Position numbers and translations under genes: made by a program. The notes beneath the pieces are model-generated. The model was not told the DNA's origin. It did not search any database and saw only the letters and a list, made by a program, of their open reading frames with translations. From positions 1 to 64,000 of the forward strand of contig JAGZMY010000001.1 of assembly GCA_018363915.1 (NCBI GenBank): 64,000 nt of DNA, read 5' to 3'. Source of the DNA: Anaerococcus vaginalis (GTDB taxonomy: Bacteria; Bacillota; Clostridia; Tissierellales; Peptoniphilaceae). This document shows, piece after piece, positions 50,797 through 60,033 of this stretch (position 1 is the stretch's first letter; each line of letters starts with the position of its first letter).

Positions 50797-52268
50797 AAAA
50801 ATTTAAAAAATTAATACTATTAATATTTCTTTTTGTTTTAACTGCTTGTAGTTTTGGAAGACCTGAAGATGTAACAGAATTAATTGAAGCTCCAAAAGTA
50901 GAAGACCCAATTTTAAAAGGAACATGGCAAGTAAGCGAAATAAAAAAGGCATCAGGCACAACTGATTTATCAAATGTAAAAATAAATGACAAATTATATA
51001 TTGATAAAAATTTAGTAGCTTTAAATGATGATTATGCTTATCCACCAAAATTTTCTACAAAATATGTAAATTTAAAATCATATTTAGAAAGTAGGTCTTT
51101 AGATTTAGATTTATCATCAAAATCATATGTAAAAATTTTATCAGCAAATCAAGGACAATTGTATTCTAGAGATTTTGTTGTTTTGGACAAAGATACTATC
51201 TTTTATATTCAAGAAGATTGCGCAGTTATTTTAAAGAAAATAGATAAATCTGTAAAAAGAAATGTTATAAAAAAATATGCAAAGAGAGCGTCAAAAGAAA
51301 GAACTACTACAAAAACTGGAGAAAAAGTAGAAGAAGATACAAGTGTATTAATTGGCGTAAGGGAAAGAGTTGATAATAATACATCAAGCCCAAATTATTA
51401 TTACTATACTTACTGTATAAGACTTGAGCCAAATAAAATGGCAAGAATTGAAAAAGCTGAGCATATATTTTTCCCTTTAAAAGAAGAATTTTGGCGTTTA
51501 AAATGTGAAATAAATACTAAAAATAAAAAATACGATAATATTTTAGCTTATCCAATAAAATTAGAAAACAAGATGAATGATAAAAAAAATAAGGATAAGT
51601 ATAAGTTTGAAAACAGTGATATTGATTTAAAAATCAATTATGTAGATGAAGATTATATTTCTTTTGACTACAACTTAGTTTCTGATAAACTTCCAATAAA
51701 TAAATACGCTATGTTAAAAACTGACCAGTTATCAAATGATTCTTTTCTTACAATAAAAGAATTTACAGGAGAGAGTAAGAGCAAGGACATATTTAAAAAT
51801 GTTGTTTATGATCAAATTAGTCAAAATGTAGGCTCTCTTGACGATAATAAAATATCTTATGATTTCACAAATTTTGGTTTTATAAGAAATTTTGGGTTGT
51901 GGCAATTGGAATCTTCTTATCAAATGAAAAAGGATGAAAATTTAGAACAAAAATCATTTCCTATAGATATGGCAATAACAGAAGAGCTTTTAGAACAAAA
52001 TAAAAAGGACATAACAGTTGATATGATAAAAAATATTAACAGTCATGCCAAAGATTATTTTGAGCTAGTTAATGGACAATATGTTGCTGTACAAACTCCA
52101 GATGAAATTTTATTTTATAATGTAAGAAATGGACTAATAGATCCAAATCCTAAATTTTCAATTCAACTATCAAATTCAACAGATATTATTATGTTTGAAC
52201 AAGGTTTGGGTTCGTATGCTGAAAAATGGGAAAAATTATTTAGCGATAATAATATTATAATGCATTAA
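50793..52268 (+). CDS. Lipoprotein of unknown function coupled to a two-component system
   Basis: 491 residues. A short signal peptide (MKKFKKLILLIFLFVLTAC) ends in a good lipobox LTAC, with Cys19 as the lipid anchor. The rest is a large mixed beta-type extracellular region with no motif that I recognise; a KGTWQVSEIKKASG stretch near residue 43 may be a small beta domain. It overlaps the kinase gene by 4 bases, so it is made with the sensor and may act as an accessory sensor or main output. Confidence 0.85.
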   Translation: MKKFKKLILLIFLFVLTACSFGRPEDVTELIEAPKVEDPILKGTWQVSEIKKASGTTDLSNVKINDKLYIDKNLVALNDDYAYPPKFSTKYVNLKSYLESRSLDLDLSSKSYVKILSANQGQLYSRDFVVLDKDTIFYIQEDCAVILKKIDKSVKRNVIKKYAKRASKERTTTKTGEKVEEDTSVLIGVRERVDNNTSSPNYYYYTYCIRLEPNKMARIEKAEHIFFPLKEEFWRLKCEINTKNKKYDNILAYPIKLENKMNDKKNKDKYKFENSDIDLKINYVDEDYISFDYNLVSDKLPINKYAMLKTDQLSNDSFLTIKEFTGESKSKDIFKNVVYDQISQNVGSLDDNKISYDFTNFGFIRNFGLWQLESSYQMKKDENLEQKSFPIDMAITEELLEQNKKDITVDMIKNINSHAKDYFELVNGQYVAVQTPDEILFYNVRNGLIDPNPKFSIQLSNSTDIIMFEQGLGSYAEKWEKLFSDNNIIMH

Positions 52269-52280
52269 TAAAACAAAAAA

Positions 52281-52310
52281 TTGACTTGGCTTTTAAATAT
52301 TTGATAAGAT
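52281..52310 (+). promoter_or_regulatory. Promoter of the rdgB operon
   Basis: TTGACT (52281-52286), an 18-base spacer and TAAGAT (52305-52310). Confidence 0.6.
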
Positions 52311-52326
52311 TTATTAAGAGGTGAAT

Positions 52327-52935
52327 ATGAAGATAGTATTAGCAACATCTAACAAAGATAAGGTTAGAGAAATTAAAGAAATTTTAGGGGAAAATATAAA
52401 AATATATACGACTAAAGATTATAATATAAATAATTTTGAAGTTGAGGAAGATGGAGAAACATTAAAAGAAAATGCTTATAAAAAAGCAAAAACTTTGTAT
52501 GATATTTTAAAAGTACCAACACTTGCAGATGATACAGGTTTATTTGTAAAATCACTAGATTTAAGACCAGGTGTTTATTCTCATAGATATGCTGGAGATA
52601 ATCCAACATATAAAGACAATAGGGATAAACTATTAGATGAATTAAAAAGTTGTGAAAATAGAGATGCTTATTTTAAAACTACAGTTTGCTTTATAGATGA
52701 TAAAGGAAAAGATTATTATTTTTATGGTCAAATAAACGGAGAAATAAGCAAAAAAGAATATGGCGATAAGGACTTTGGCTATGACCAAATTTTTAAAGTT
52801 AAAGAGTTGGATAAAACATTTGGTCAAATGACTGATGAAGAAAAGAATTTATATAGTCATAGGTCCTTGGCTTTAGAAAAATTCAAAAAATTTTTGTTGA
52901 AAGAAGAATTTAATGAGGATATTGGTAACAAGTGA
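52327..52935 (+). CDS. rdgB: XTP/dITP pyrophosphatase (RdgB/HAM1)
   Basis: 202 residues. The start KIVLATSNKDKVREIKEIL is the substrate loop. PTLADDTGLFVKSLDLRPGVYSHRYAG holds the metal site, and FGYDQIFKV and SHRSLALEKF follow. It removes inosine and xanthosine triphosphates from the nucleotide pool. The frame is open from a GTG at 52321, but AGAGGTG there is better read as ribosome site for the ATG at 52327. It overlaps the phosphoesterase gene by 23 bases, a pairing also found in Bacillus. Confidence 0.95.
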   Translation: MKIVLATSNKDKVREIKEILGENIKIYTTKDYNINNFEVEEDGETLKENAYKKAKTLYDILKVPTLADDTGLFVKSLDLRPGVYSHRYAGDNPTYKDNRDKLLDELKSCENRDAYFKTTVCFIDDKGKDYYFYGQINGEISKKEYGDKDFGYDQIFKVKELDKTFGQMTDEEKNLYSHRSLALEKFKKFLLKEEFNEDIGNK

Positions 52936-53395
52936 TACTCATGGAGATTATCATTCTATAGTGAATTTTATAAAAAAAAATCATGTAGATTTTATGATAC
53001 ACGCTGGAGATTATACCAGTGATGCTTATAATATTTCAAAAATCACTGGTATAAATTATATAACAGTTAAGGGGAATAATGATTATGGAGATTATAAAAA
53101 TTCATTTGAACAAATAATACCTCTAGGAGATAATAATATCTTGTTAGTTCATGGTCACAAAGAAGGGGTTTACTTTTCTAAAGAAAAGCTTCTTCAAAAA
53201 GCCCTAGATTATGATTGTAATATTGTAATTTTTGGTCACACTCACACTTATTTTTTTGAATATTTAAAAGATTTTAACTTATATTTACTAAATCCAGGTT
53301 CTCCTACTCTTCCAAGAGATAATAAGGCTGGATTTGTAATTTTAGAATATGATAAAAAAATAAAATTTAATAGAATAGATTTAAAAAAGGAATAA
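52913..53395 (+). CDS. YfcE/MJ0936-type metallophosphoesterase
   Basis: 160 residues. The metal residues are in LVTSDTHGDYHSI (start), IHAGDYTSD, VKGNNDYGD, LVHGHKEG and FGHTHTYF, the standard calcineurin-like order for this small family. It hydrolyses phosphodiesters; the natural substrate is not known. It overlaps rdgB and is followed after 2 bases by a small membrane protein. Confidence 0.93.
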   Translation: MRILVTSDTHGDYHSIVNFIKKNHVDFMIHAGDYTSDAYNISKITGINYITVKGNNDYGDYKNSFEQIIPLGDNNILLVHGHKEGVYFSKEKLLQKALDYDCNIVIFGHTHTYFFEYLKDFNLYLLNPGSPTLPRDNKAGFVILEYDKKIKFNRIDLKKE

Positions 53396-53397
53396 AT

Positions 53398-53745
53398 ATG
53401 GCAGGTTTAATAACTTTAGTAGCAAATAATATATCAAAGCTTATTGTTTTGCCAATCTTAGCATTAGTGATAATAGGGTTGACATATTTTATAAGCAAAA
53501 ATAATGACGATAAAATTGTAAAATTTTACCCATCTTTTATAATAGGAATTGTTGGATTGGCTATTGGAATTATAGCTTTTGTAAATTTAACAACAGCAAT
53601 AGGACTTAATTTGGCTTGGATAGGAGTGATTTTACTATCAAATGCCTTTATAGGAATTTTTTCTGCAATTATAATCGATTTGGTTAATGGTGTAAAAGAA
53701 GATAGCAATCAGCAAAAAAAGGTGAAAAAAAATGCAAAAAAATAA
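53398..53745 (+). CDS. Small membrane protein
   Basis: 115 residues. Three to four hydrophobic helices (near residues 12-32, 42-62, 68-98) are followed by a lysine-rich tail ending KKVKKNAKK. The family is not recognised. It lies between the phosphoesterase and the HAD phosphatase and overlaps the latter by 14 bases, so it is probably part of the same operon. Confidence 0.7.
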   Translation: MAGLITLVANNISKLIVLPILALVIIGLTYFISKNNDDKIVKFYPSFIIGIVGLAIGIIAFVNLTTAIGLNLAWIGVILLSNAFIGIFSAIIIDLVNGVKEDSNQQKKVKKNAKK

Positions 53746-54475
53746 GGCGGCATTTTTTGATATAGATGGAACCTTATTTAGAAATTCATTATTAATAGAA
53801 CATTATTTTTTGATGACTAAAGATGGAATTTTAGATAAGGAAAATTGGGAAGAAAATGTGAAACCCTTATATCAAAAATATGAAGATAGAAAAGGTCCTT
53901 ATGAAGATTACCTTGATAAAGCATCATTGCTTTATCAACAAAATTTAAAAGGAATTGATAAGCTTACTATTAATATATACGCAAAAAAAGTAATTGAAAA
54001 TAATAAAAGTAAAATTTATAGAGTGACAAAAAATGCCTTAGAATATCACAAAAAAATGGGATATAAAATATTTGTGATTTCAGGTTCTCCAGATTTTTTG
54101 GTTAGAGATTTTGCAAAAATTTATGGAGCTGACCATACTATCGCAACAAAATATATTTTTGATGATAAAGATAAATTTACAGGCAAAATATTGCCAATGT
54201 GGGATAGCAAAAATAAGAAAAAATCAATTGATTTTTTGACAGAAAAATATAATATAGACTTAGAAAATTCACATGCTTATGGAGATACTAATGGAGATTT
54301 TTCTATGTTTGAAAAAGTTGGAAATGCTCATGCTATAAATCCAAGCTATGAACTTATAGAAAGATTATACAATAATAAAAAATTAAGAGAAAAAACAAAA
54401 ATTCATGTTGAAAGAAAAGATGTAAACTATACTTTTTTGTTAAGTGATTTGAATGTAGATTTTCATCAATTTTAA
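53732..54475 (+). CDS. HAD-IB family hydrolase
   Basis: 247 residues. Motif I is FFDIDGTLFRNS (near residues 7-18), motif II is FVISGSPDFLVRDFAK, and motif III is HAYGDTNGDFSMFEKVGNAHAINPSYEL. This is the SerB-like class IB group, which includes phosphoserine phosphatase and related enzymes; the substrate cannot be assigned. It is the last gene of the rdgB unit. Confidence 0.88.
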   Translation: MQKNKAAFFDIDGTLFRNSLLIEHYFLMTKDGILDKENWEENVKPLYQKYEDRKGPYEDYLDKASLLYQQNLKGIDKLTINIYAKKVIENNKSKIYRVTKNALEYHKKMGYKIFVISGSPDFLVRDFAKIYGADHTIATKYIFDDKDKFTGKILPMWDSKNKKKSIDFLTEKYNIDLENSHAYGDTNGDFSMFEKVGNAHAINPSYELIERLYNNKKLREKTKIHVERKDVNYTFLLSDLNVDFHQF

Positions 54476-54513
54476 TAAATTTTTCAATGAATAAAATTAA
54501 ATTGGATTTTTTT

Positions 54514-54589
54514 AAATAGCTAATTTACAAATAATTTATACAATATTTAGGAAATATTGCATAAATTATTCATTTGTTTTAGCTATTTT
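54514..54589. repeat. Long near-perfect hairpin (76 bases)
   Basis: AAATAGCTAA (start) pairs with TTAGCTATTT (end), and nested inside are ATAATTTAT/ATAAATTAT and CAATATTT/AAATATTG around a 3-base loop. A T-rich tract follows on the plus strand. It may be the terminator of the rdgB unit, but it is far longer than the other terminators here and looks like a small palindromic element. Confidence 0.7.
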
Positions 54590-54672
54590 TATTTTTCTGT
54601 AAATAAACTTAAATAAATTTATTTGATTTTATGTTAAAATTTATTTACAGACTAAGAAGAGGGATAAGAAAT

Positions 54673-55380
54673 ATGACATCAAGTGCGGAAAAAAAACCAA
54701 TAATTGAAAAACTTGAATATGATTATTTAATTAATGAAGATATTTCTTCATTAAATACATTGATGTCATTATATGATAATAAAAATTTTAGAAATTATAA
54801 AAAAAATAAATTTTTCATAAAACCATATATATTAAAAAATTTGAAAAAGAATTTTTGGTATTTATCTGATATAGATCAAATCATCATAAGTTTAGATAAA
54901 ACTATTGGAAATGATTTGGACAGGTTTGAATTTTTATTGACTTTAAAAAGTGAATATGAAGCTTTTAAAGATAAAAAATTAATTGATGATTTAGAGTATC
55001 TTGCTATTAACTATTATGGGGATGTTTTTTTATTTGAGGAAAATGAAATTTTTACAGAAGATAATCCTTATGTTAATCAAGAGAAAAATAATTATATAAA
55101 AAAGATTTATGACAATAAAGATTTGGTTTCAAATATAAGAAAAAGTGTAAAAATATATGCTGATACATATTTAAAGTTAAAAGTTTTAAATCTTGATGTT
55201 AACACTAATAAGCAATTAGCTTTTGATATTGATATGATTTATACCGAAGATATTACATTAAAGCAGGCTCAAGAAATTAATGATAAATTAGTAAGCCTAC
55301 TTTACAATATAGCTATTGATGTCTATGCTAATTATTATTGGAAGGGACTTTGTATAGAAGTTGTTAATAGGTATCATTAA
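54673..55380 (+). CDS. Hypothetical protein (235 aa)
   Basis: Not recognised. It is soluble, mostly helical and acidic, with FWYLSDIDQIIISLDKTIGNDLDRFEF and ADTYLKLKVLNLDVNTNK in the middle and YANYYWKGLCIEVVNRYH at the end. The frame is open from an ATG at 54631, but an extended -10 box (TGTTAAAAT, 54632-54640) overlaps that start, and AGAGGG lies before the ATG at 54673, which I prefer. It stands alone between a long hairpin and a terminator. Confidence 0.65.
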   Translation: MTSSAEKKPIIEKLEYDYLINEDISSLNTLMSLYDNKNFRNYKKNKFFIKPYILKNLKKNFWYLSDIDQIIISLDKTIGNDLDRFEFLLTLKSEYEAFKDKKLIDDLEYLAINYYGDVFLFEENEIFTEDNPYVNQEKNNYIKKIYDNKDLVSNIRKSVKIYADTYLKLKVLNLDVNTNKQLAFDIDMIYTEDITLKQAQEINDKLVSLLYNIAIDVYANYYWKGLCIEVVNRYH

Positions 55381-55383
55381 AAC

Positions 55384-55406
55384 AAAAGGGCAATTAGCCC
55401 TTTTTT
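55384..55406 (+). terminator. Terminator before ruvC
   Basis: AAAGGGC/GCCCTTT stem with a 5-base loop and six Ts. Confidence 0.9.
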
Positions 55407-55431
55407 AATTGTAAGTTTAAGAAAGGTTAGT

Positions 55432-55926
55432 ATGATTATTTTAGGGATTGATCCAGGAATTGCTATTATGGGTTATGGAGTTTTAGAAGTTAATGGAAAT
55501 AGGTATAAGGTTTTGGAAAATGGTGTTGTTACAACTTCTTCAAAAACTAAAACTCCTGAAAGGCTCAAAATTTTATATGATAATTTAAATGATATAATTA
55601 AACAGTATAAGCCAGATGAATTTGCCATAGAGGAATTATTTTTTAATCAAAATGTTAAAACGGCTATTACTGTAGGACATGCAAGAGGAGTGCAAGTTTT
55701 GTGTGCACAAGTAAATAATCTTCCGATTTACGAATATACTCCTTTACAAATAAAACAAGCTATTACTGGATTTGGTAGGGCAAATAAAAAACAAATGCAA
55801 GAAACTGTTACAACTTTACTAAATTTAAGTGAAATTCCAAAACCAGATGATGCTGCTGATGCTTTGGCAGTATCTTTAACTCACGCTTTTAGTCAAAGAT
55901 TTAAAGAACAATTTAGGATGAATTAA
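55432..55926 (+). CDS. ruvC: Holliday junction endonuclease RuvC
   Basis: 164 residues. The acidic catalytic residues lie in ILGIDPGIAIMGYG (Asp7), FAIEELFFNQN (Glu) and the C-terminal PKPDDAADALAVSLTHA. It resolves Holliday junctions in complex with RuvAB. Its stop overlaps the ruvA start region by 1 base. AAGAAAGG precedes the ATG. Confidence 0.96.
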   Translation: MIILGIDPGIAIMGYGVLEVNGNRYKVLENGVVTTSSKTKTPERLKILYDNLNDIIKQYKPDEFAIEELFFNQNVKTAITVGHARGVQVLCAQVNNLPIYEYTPLQIKQAITGFGRANKKQMQETVTTLLNLSEIPKPDDAADALAVSLTHAFSQRFKEQFRMN

Positions 55927-56525
55927 TGATTAGTTATATAATTGGAGAAATAAAGTATATAGGAGAAGATAATTTTGTAATTGAAAATAACAATATAGGT
56001 TACTTTATTAATTCTTCTTTTAATACTATAAAAACTCTTGAAATAAATAATGAATTTAAAATTTTTACAAAAATGAATGTTAGAGAAGATGATATATCAT
56101 TATTTGGTTTTTCGTCAAAAGATGAATTAGAAGTTTTTGAGCTTTTGACAAGTGTATCTACGATAGGACCCAAAAACGCTATAGCAATTTTGTCAACTTT
56201 AAATGTAGATAAGATTAAACTAGCTATAGTAAATAATGATATTGATACCTTAACCAAGGCTAAGGGGATTGGTAAAAAAACTGCATCAAGAATTATTCTT
56301 GAGCTTGTTGATAAGGTTAAGAAAATGGCTATTAATGATGATATTTCAATTTCTAATCAAGATTTCGATAATATTACTTCTAATGGAGAAATTGAAGTTG
56401 CAAGAGAGGCTTTACTTAATCTTGGCTATCAAAGAAATAGCATAGATAAAGTTCTTGCTAGCCTAAAAGACAGTGATCTTAGTCTTGAAGAAATTATTAA
56501 AGAGTCTTTGAAGCGAATGATTTAA
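55926..56525 (+). CDS. ruvA: Holliday junction helicase subunit RuvA
   Basis: 199 residues. The OB-fold N-terminal domain has SYIIGEIKYIGEDNFVIENNNIGYFI. Two helix-hairpin-helix motifs follow (VSTIGPKNAIAIL and AKGIGKKTASRIILEL). The C-terminal RuvB-binding domain has EVAREALLNLGYQRNSIDKVL. It binds the junction and loads RuvB. It sits between ruvC and ruvB in one operon. Confidence 0.96.
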   Translation: MISYIIGEIKYIGEDNFVIENNNIGYFINSSFNTIKTLEINNEFKIFTKMNVREDDISLFGFSSKDELEVFELLTSVSTIGPKNAIAILSTLNVDKIKLAIVNNDIDTLTKAKGIGKKTASRIILELVDKVKKMAINDDISISNQDFDNITSNGEIEVAREALLNLGYQRNSIDKVLASLKDSDLSLEEIIKESLKRMI

Positions 56526-56534
56526 GGTGATTAT

Positions 56535-57545
56535 ATGTATGACCAAAATGAAAGAATAGTTGGCTCTAATGAGCAAATAAATGATAAATATAAAGAAATG
56601 ACTATAAGGCCTAAGTGGCTAAAAGATTATATAGGTCAAGATAAGGCTAAAGAAAAATTGAAAATTTTTATTGAATCATCAAAAAAAAGAGAAGAAGCTC
56701 TTGACCATGTTTTATTACAAGGTCCTCCAGGACTTGGTAAGACAACTCTTTCAAATATAATTGCCAATGAATTGGGAGTTAATATTAGAATTACAAGTGG
56801 ACCTGCTATAGAAAGACCATCTGATCTTGCAAGCATTCTTACAAATCTTGATAAGGGAGATGTTTTATTTATTGATGAAATTCATAGAATAAATAGGTCT
56901 GTTGAAGAAATTTTATATCCAGCTATGGAAGATTTTGCTCTTGATATTATTGTAGGAAAAGGACCAAATGCTCAGTCTATTAGAATAGATTTGGAAAAAT
57001 TTACTTTGGTTGGCGCTACAACAAGAGCTGGAATGCTTTCTGCACCTTTAAGGGATAGGTTTGGTGTTTTATTATCCTTAAATTTATATGATACAAAAGA
57101 TTTAACAAAAATTGTAAAAAGGTCTGCTGATATTCTAGAAATTCCAATAGAGGATAAGGGAGCTTTTGAAATAGCTAGAAGAAGCAGAGGAACACCAAGA
57201 ATTGCAAATAGACTTTTAAGAAGAGTAAGAGATTATGCAATAGTAAAAAAAGATGAAATTATAGATTATGAAACATCCTGTGAAGGCTTGGAATTATTAG
57301 AAGTTGATCCTATGGGACTTGATAATATGGATAAAAAAATAGTTTTAACTATGTATGAAAATTTTTCAGGAGGCCCCGTTGGAATTGACACTATTGCTGC
57401 ATCAACAGGAATTGAAAATATAACAATAGAAGATGTTTATGAGCCATATTTATTACAAATTGGGTTTTTAACAAGAACTCCAAGAGGAAGAATTTTGACA
57501 AGAAAAGCTTATGAACATTACGGATTAAAATATGAGGATAAATAA
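56535..57545 (+). CDS. ruvB: Holliday junction helicase subunit RuvB
   Basis: 336 residues. The AAA+ motor has LRPKWLKDYIGQ-type N-terminal motif (here IRPKWLKDYIGQ), Walker A LLQGPPGLGKTTLS (near residues 59-72), Walker B VLFIDEIHRINR and sensor GATTRAGMLSAPLRDRFG. The C-terminal winged helix has GGPVGIDTIAASTG and LLQIGFLTRTPRGR. It drives branch migration. It overlaps queA by 1 base. Confidence 0.97.
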   Translation: MYDQNERIVGSNEQINDKYKEMTIRPKWLKDYIGQDKAKEKLKIFIESSKKREEALDHVLLQGPPGLGKTTLSNIIANELGVNIRITSGPAIERPSDLASILTNLDKGDVLFIDEIHRINRSVEEILYPAMEDFALDIIVGKGPNAQSIRIDLEKFTLVGATTRAGMLSAPLRDRFGVLLSLNLYDTKDLTKIVKRSADILEIPIEDKGAFEIARRSRGTPRIANRLLRRVRDYAIVKKDEIIDYETSCEGLELLEVDPMGLDNMDKKIVLTMYENFSGGPVGIDTIAASTGIENITIEDVYEPYLLQIGFLTRTPRGRILTRKAYEHYGLKYEDK

Positions 57546-58567
57546 TGAGAACAGAAGATTTTGATTACAAATTACCAGAAGAATTAATTGCTCAACATCC
57601 AGCAGATAAGAGAGATTTTTCTAGATTAATGGTTGTTGATAGAAAAACTGGTAAAAGAGAAGATAAACATTTTTATGATATTATAGATTATTTAAATGAA
57701 GGCGACCTTCTTGTAATGAATGATACAAGAGTTATACCTGCAAGACTTTTTGGTCATAGAGAAGGAAAAGAAGAAGAAATCGAAGTATTTTTGCTTGAAA
57801 ATATTGAAGATGATAAGTGGGAAGTCTTAGTTAGACCTGGTAAGAAGATGAAAATTGGAACAAAATGTATTTTTTCTGATGAGTTAAGCCTTGAAGTTAT
57901 TGATATTAAAGAAGATGGCAATAGGATTGTCGAATTTTTCTATAATGGAATTTTTCAAGAAATTTTAGATAGACTTGGAAATATGCCTTTGCCACCTTAT
58001 ATAAAAGAAAAATTAAAAGATAAGGAAAGATATCAAACAGTTTATTCCAAAAATCCAGGCTCAGTTGCTGCACCAACAGCAGGTCTTCATTTTACAAAAG
58101 AATTACTTAAAAAAATAGAAGAAAAAGGTGTTAAATTAGCTTACATAACTTTAAATGTTGGGCTTGGAACTTTTAGACCTGTAAAAGTTGACGATGTAAA
58201 AAATCATAAAATGCATTCTGAATTTTATCAAATAAGCAAAGAAACTGCAGATTTAATAAATGAAACAAATAAAAATAATAAGAGAATTATTTCAACAGGA
58301 ACTACAACTACAAGAACTCTTGAGTCAGTTTACAAAAAAAATGGGCAAATAAAAGAAGATTCGGGTTGGACTGATATATTTATTTATCCTGGATTTGAAT
58401 TTAATGTTATAGATTGTCAAATAACAAATTTTCATTTGCCAAAATCTACTCTAATAATGCTTGTGTCAGCTTTAGCTAGCAAAGAAATAATTTTAGATGC
58501 TTATAAGGATGCTGTTGATAAAAAATATAGGTTCTTTAGCTTTGGCGATGCAATGTTTTTAAAATAG
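57545..58567 (+). CDS. queA: S-adenosylmethionine:tRNA ribosyltransferase-isomerase QueA
   Basis: 340 residues. DFDYKLPEELIAQHPADKRDFSRLM opens the protein. LLVMNDTRVIPARLFGHRE, PPYIKEKLKD and SVAAPTAGLHFT (near residue 176) follow, with DCQITNFHLPKSTLIMLVSA near the end. It adds the epoxycyclopentane ring in queuosine synthesis. It starts on the ruvB stop and is followed by tgt, the preceding enzyme of the same pathway. Confidence 0.97.
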   Translation: MRTEDFDYKLPEELIAQHPADKRDFSRLMVVDRKTGKREDKHFYDIIDYLNEGDLLVMNDTRVIPARLFGHREGKEEEIEVFLLENIEDDKWEVLVRPGKKMKIGTKCIFSDELSLEVIDIKEDGNRIVEFFYNGIFQEILDRLGNMPLPPYIKEKLKDKERYQTVYSKNPGSVAAPTAGLHFTKELLKKIEEKGVKLAYITLNVGLGTFRPVKVDDVKNHKMHSEFYQISKETADLINETNKNNKRIISTGTTTTRTLESVYKKNGQIKEDSGWTDIFIYPGFEFNVIDCQITNFHLPKSTLIMLVSALASKEIILDAYKDAVDKKYRFFSFGDAMFLK

Positions 58568-58575
58568 GAGAGAAA

Positions 58576-59700
58576 ATGCCGATAAAATATGAATTAATAA
58601 AAAAAGATAAATATTCCAATGCAAGATGTGGAATAATTCACACAGACCATGGAGATATACCAACACCAATTTTTATGCCAGTTGGAACAAAGGCAACAGT
58701 AAAAACTATGAGTGTTGAAGAATTAAAAGAAATTGATGCAAAAATAATTTTGGGAAACACCTATCATTTGTATTTAAGACCTGGCATGGATATTATGAAA
58801 AAAGCTGGCGGTCTTCATAAATTTATGAATTGGAATGGACCAATTCTAACAGATAGTGGTGGATTTCAAGTTTTTTCTTTGTCAGATACAAGAGATATTT
58901 CTGAAAAAGGTGTAGTTTTTAGATCCCACATTGACGGTTCAAAACATTTATTTACACCAGAAAAGTCAATTGAAATTCAAAATGATATTCATTCAGATAT
59001 AATGATGAGCTTTGATGAATGTATTCCTTATCCTGCAGATTATAAATATGTAGAAGAATCTGTAGAAAGAACAATTAGGTGGGCAAAAAGAGGGCTTGAT
59101 TATCACAAAAAAAATTCCCACAAAGACCAATCACTATTTGGAATTATTCAAGGTGGAATGTTTGAAGATTTAAGAAAAAGATCAGTTGAAGAAACTTGTG
59201 CTATGGATTTTGATGGATATTCATTGGGAGGTTTGTCTGTTGGAGAGCCAAAAGAAGAAATGATAAGACTTTTAAAATATACAACTCCACTTTTACCAGA
59301 AGATAAACCAAGATATAATATGGGAGTTGGAAGTCCTGATTATTTATTTGAATCTTTTGAAGCAGGAATTGATATGGCTGATTGTGTTTTGCCTACAAGA
59401 ATTGCAAGAAATGGAACAGCTATAACTTCAGAGGGTAGACTTGTTGTAAGAAATGCAAAATACAAGGAAGATTTCACGCCACTTGATCATGATTGTGATT
59501 GTTATACTTGTAGAAATTATTCGCGAGCTTACCTAAGACACCTTGTAAATGTAAATGAAATTTTGGGAGCAAGGCTTTTAACTTATCATAATTTATATCT
59601 CTTACTTAAATTATGTGAAAATATAAGAAAAGCTATAATGGAAGATAGATTTTTGGAATTTAAAAAAGAATTTTATAAAAAGTATGGATATGAATCTTAA
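58576..59700 (+). CDS. tgt: Queuine tRNA-ribosyltransferase
   Basis: 374 residues. The active site has GGFQVFSL (with the preceding Asp in LTDSGGFQ, near residue 94), GSKHLFTPEKSIEIQ and FDECIPYP. LSVGEPKEEM and the nucleophile region DMADCVLPTRIARNG follow. The zinc site is HDCDCYTCRNY plus a later His. It exchanges G34 of GUN-anticodon tRNAs for preQ1. Its last bases overlap the yajC start. Confidence 0.97.
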   Translation: MPIKYELIKKDKYSNARCGIIHTDHGDIPTPIFMPVGTKATVKTMSVEELKEIDAKIILGNTYHLYLRPGMDIMKKAGGLHKFMNWNGPILTDSGGFQVFSLSDTRDISEKGVVFRSHIDGSKHLFTPEKSIEIQNDIHSDIMMSFDECIPYPADYKYVEESVERTIRWAKRGLDYHKKNSHKDQSLFGIIQGGMFEDLRKRSVEETCAMDFDGYSLGGLSVGEPKEEMIRLLKYTTPLLPEDKPRYNMGVGSPDYLFESFEAGIDMADCVLPTRIARNGTAITSEGRLVVRNAKYKEDFTPLDHDCDCYTCRNYSRAYLRHLVNVNEILGARLLTYHNLYLLLKLCENIRKAIMEDRFLEFKKEFYKKYGYES

Positions 59701-59959
59701 ATTAGAATATATTATTTTAATAATTTTAGCTTTGATGTTTTATTTTTATTCTTTAAAAGACGATATAAATAGGAAGAAGAATAAAAAATTTATAAAAGAA
59801 AATCTTAAAATCGGTTCAAAAATTATAACCGAAAGTAAAATTATTGGAGAAGTAGTAGAATTTAATAAGACAGATTGCCTTATTATAAGCGGAAAAGATG
59901 ACAAATTTTCATATATTTTAGTAAAGATTGAAAGTGTTGAAAATATTATAGAAATTTAA
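59684..59959 (+). CDS. yajC: YajC-type preprotein translocase accessory protein
   Basis: 91 residues. One N-terminal membrane helix (YIILIILALMFYFYSL, near residues 9-24) is followed by a small cytoplasmic domain with LKIGSKIITESKIIGEVVEFN, the YajC pattern. The sequence is diverged. Location right after queA-tgt is classical. secD and secF, often next in clostridia, are absent here. The start may be the ATG at 59690 rather than 59684; both lie inside tgt. Confidence 0.85.
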   Translation: MDMNLKLEYIILIILALMFYFYSLKDDINRKKNKKFIKENLKIGSKIITESKIIGEVVEFNKTDCLIISGKDDKFSYILVKIESVENIIEI

Positions 59960-59962
59960 AAT

Positions 59963-60014
59963 AAAAAAGCTTAGCTTAGACCTTAATTAATTTGGTCTAA
60001 GTTAGGCTTTTTTT
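59963..60014. terminator. Terminator between yajC and the symporter gene
   Basis: A long stem with AAAAAGC, then CTTAGACC pairing with GGTCTAAG, and GGCTTTTTTT at the end. The A tract at the other side allows use by the minus-strand gene as well. Confidence 0.9.
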
Positions 60015-60033
60015 ATTGGGGATTATAAAATTT

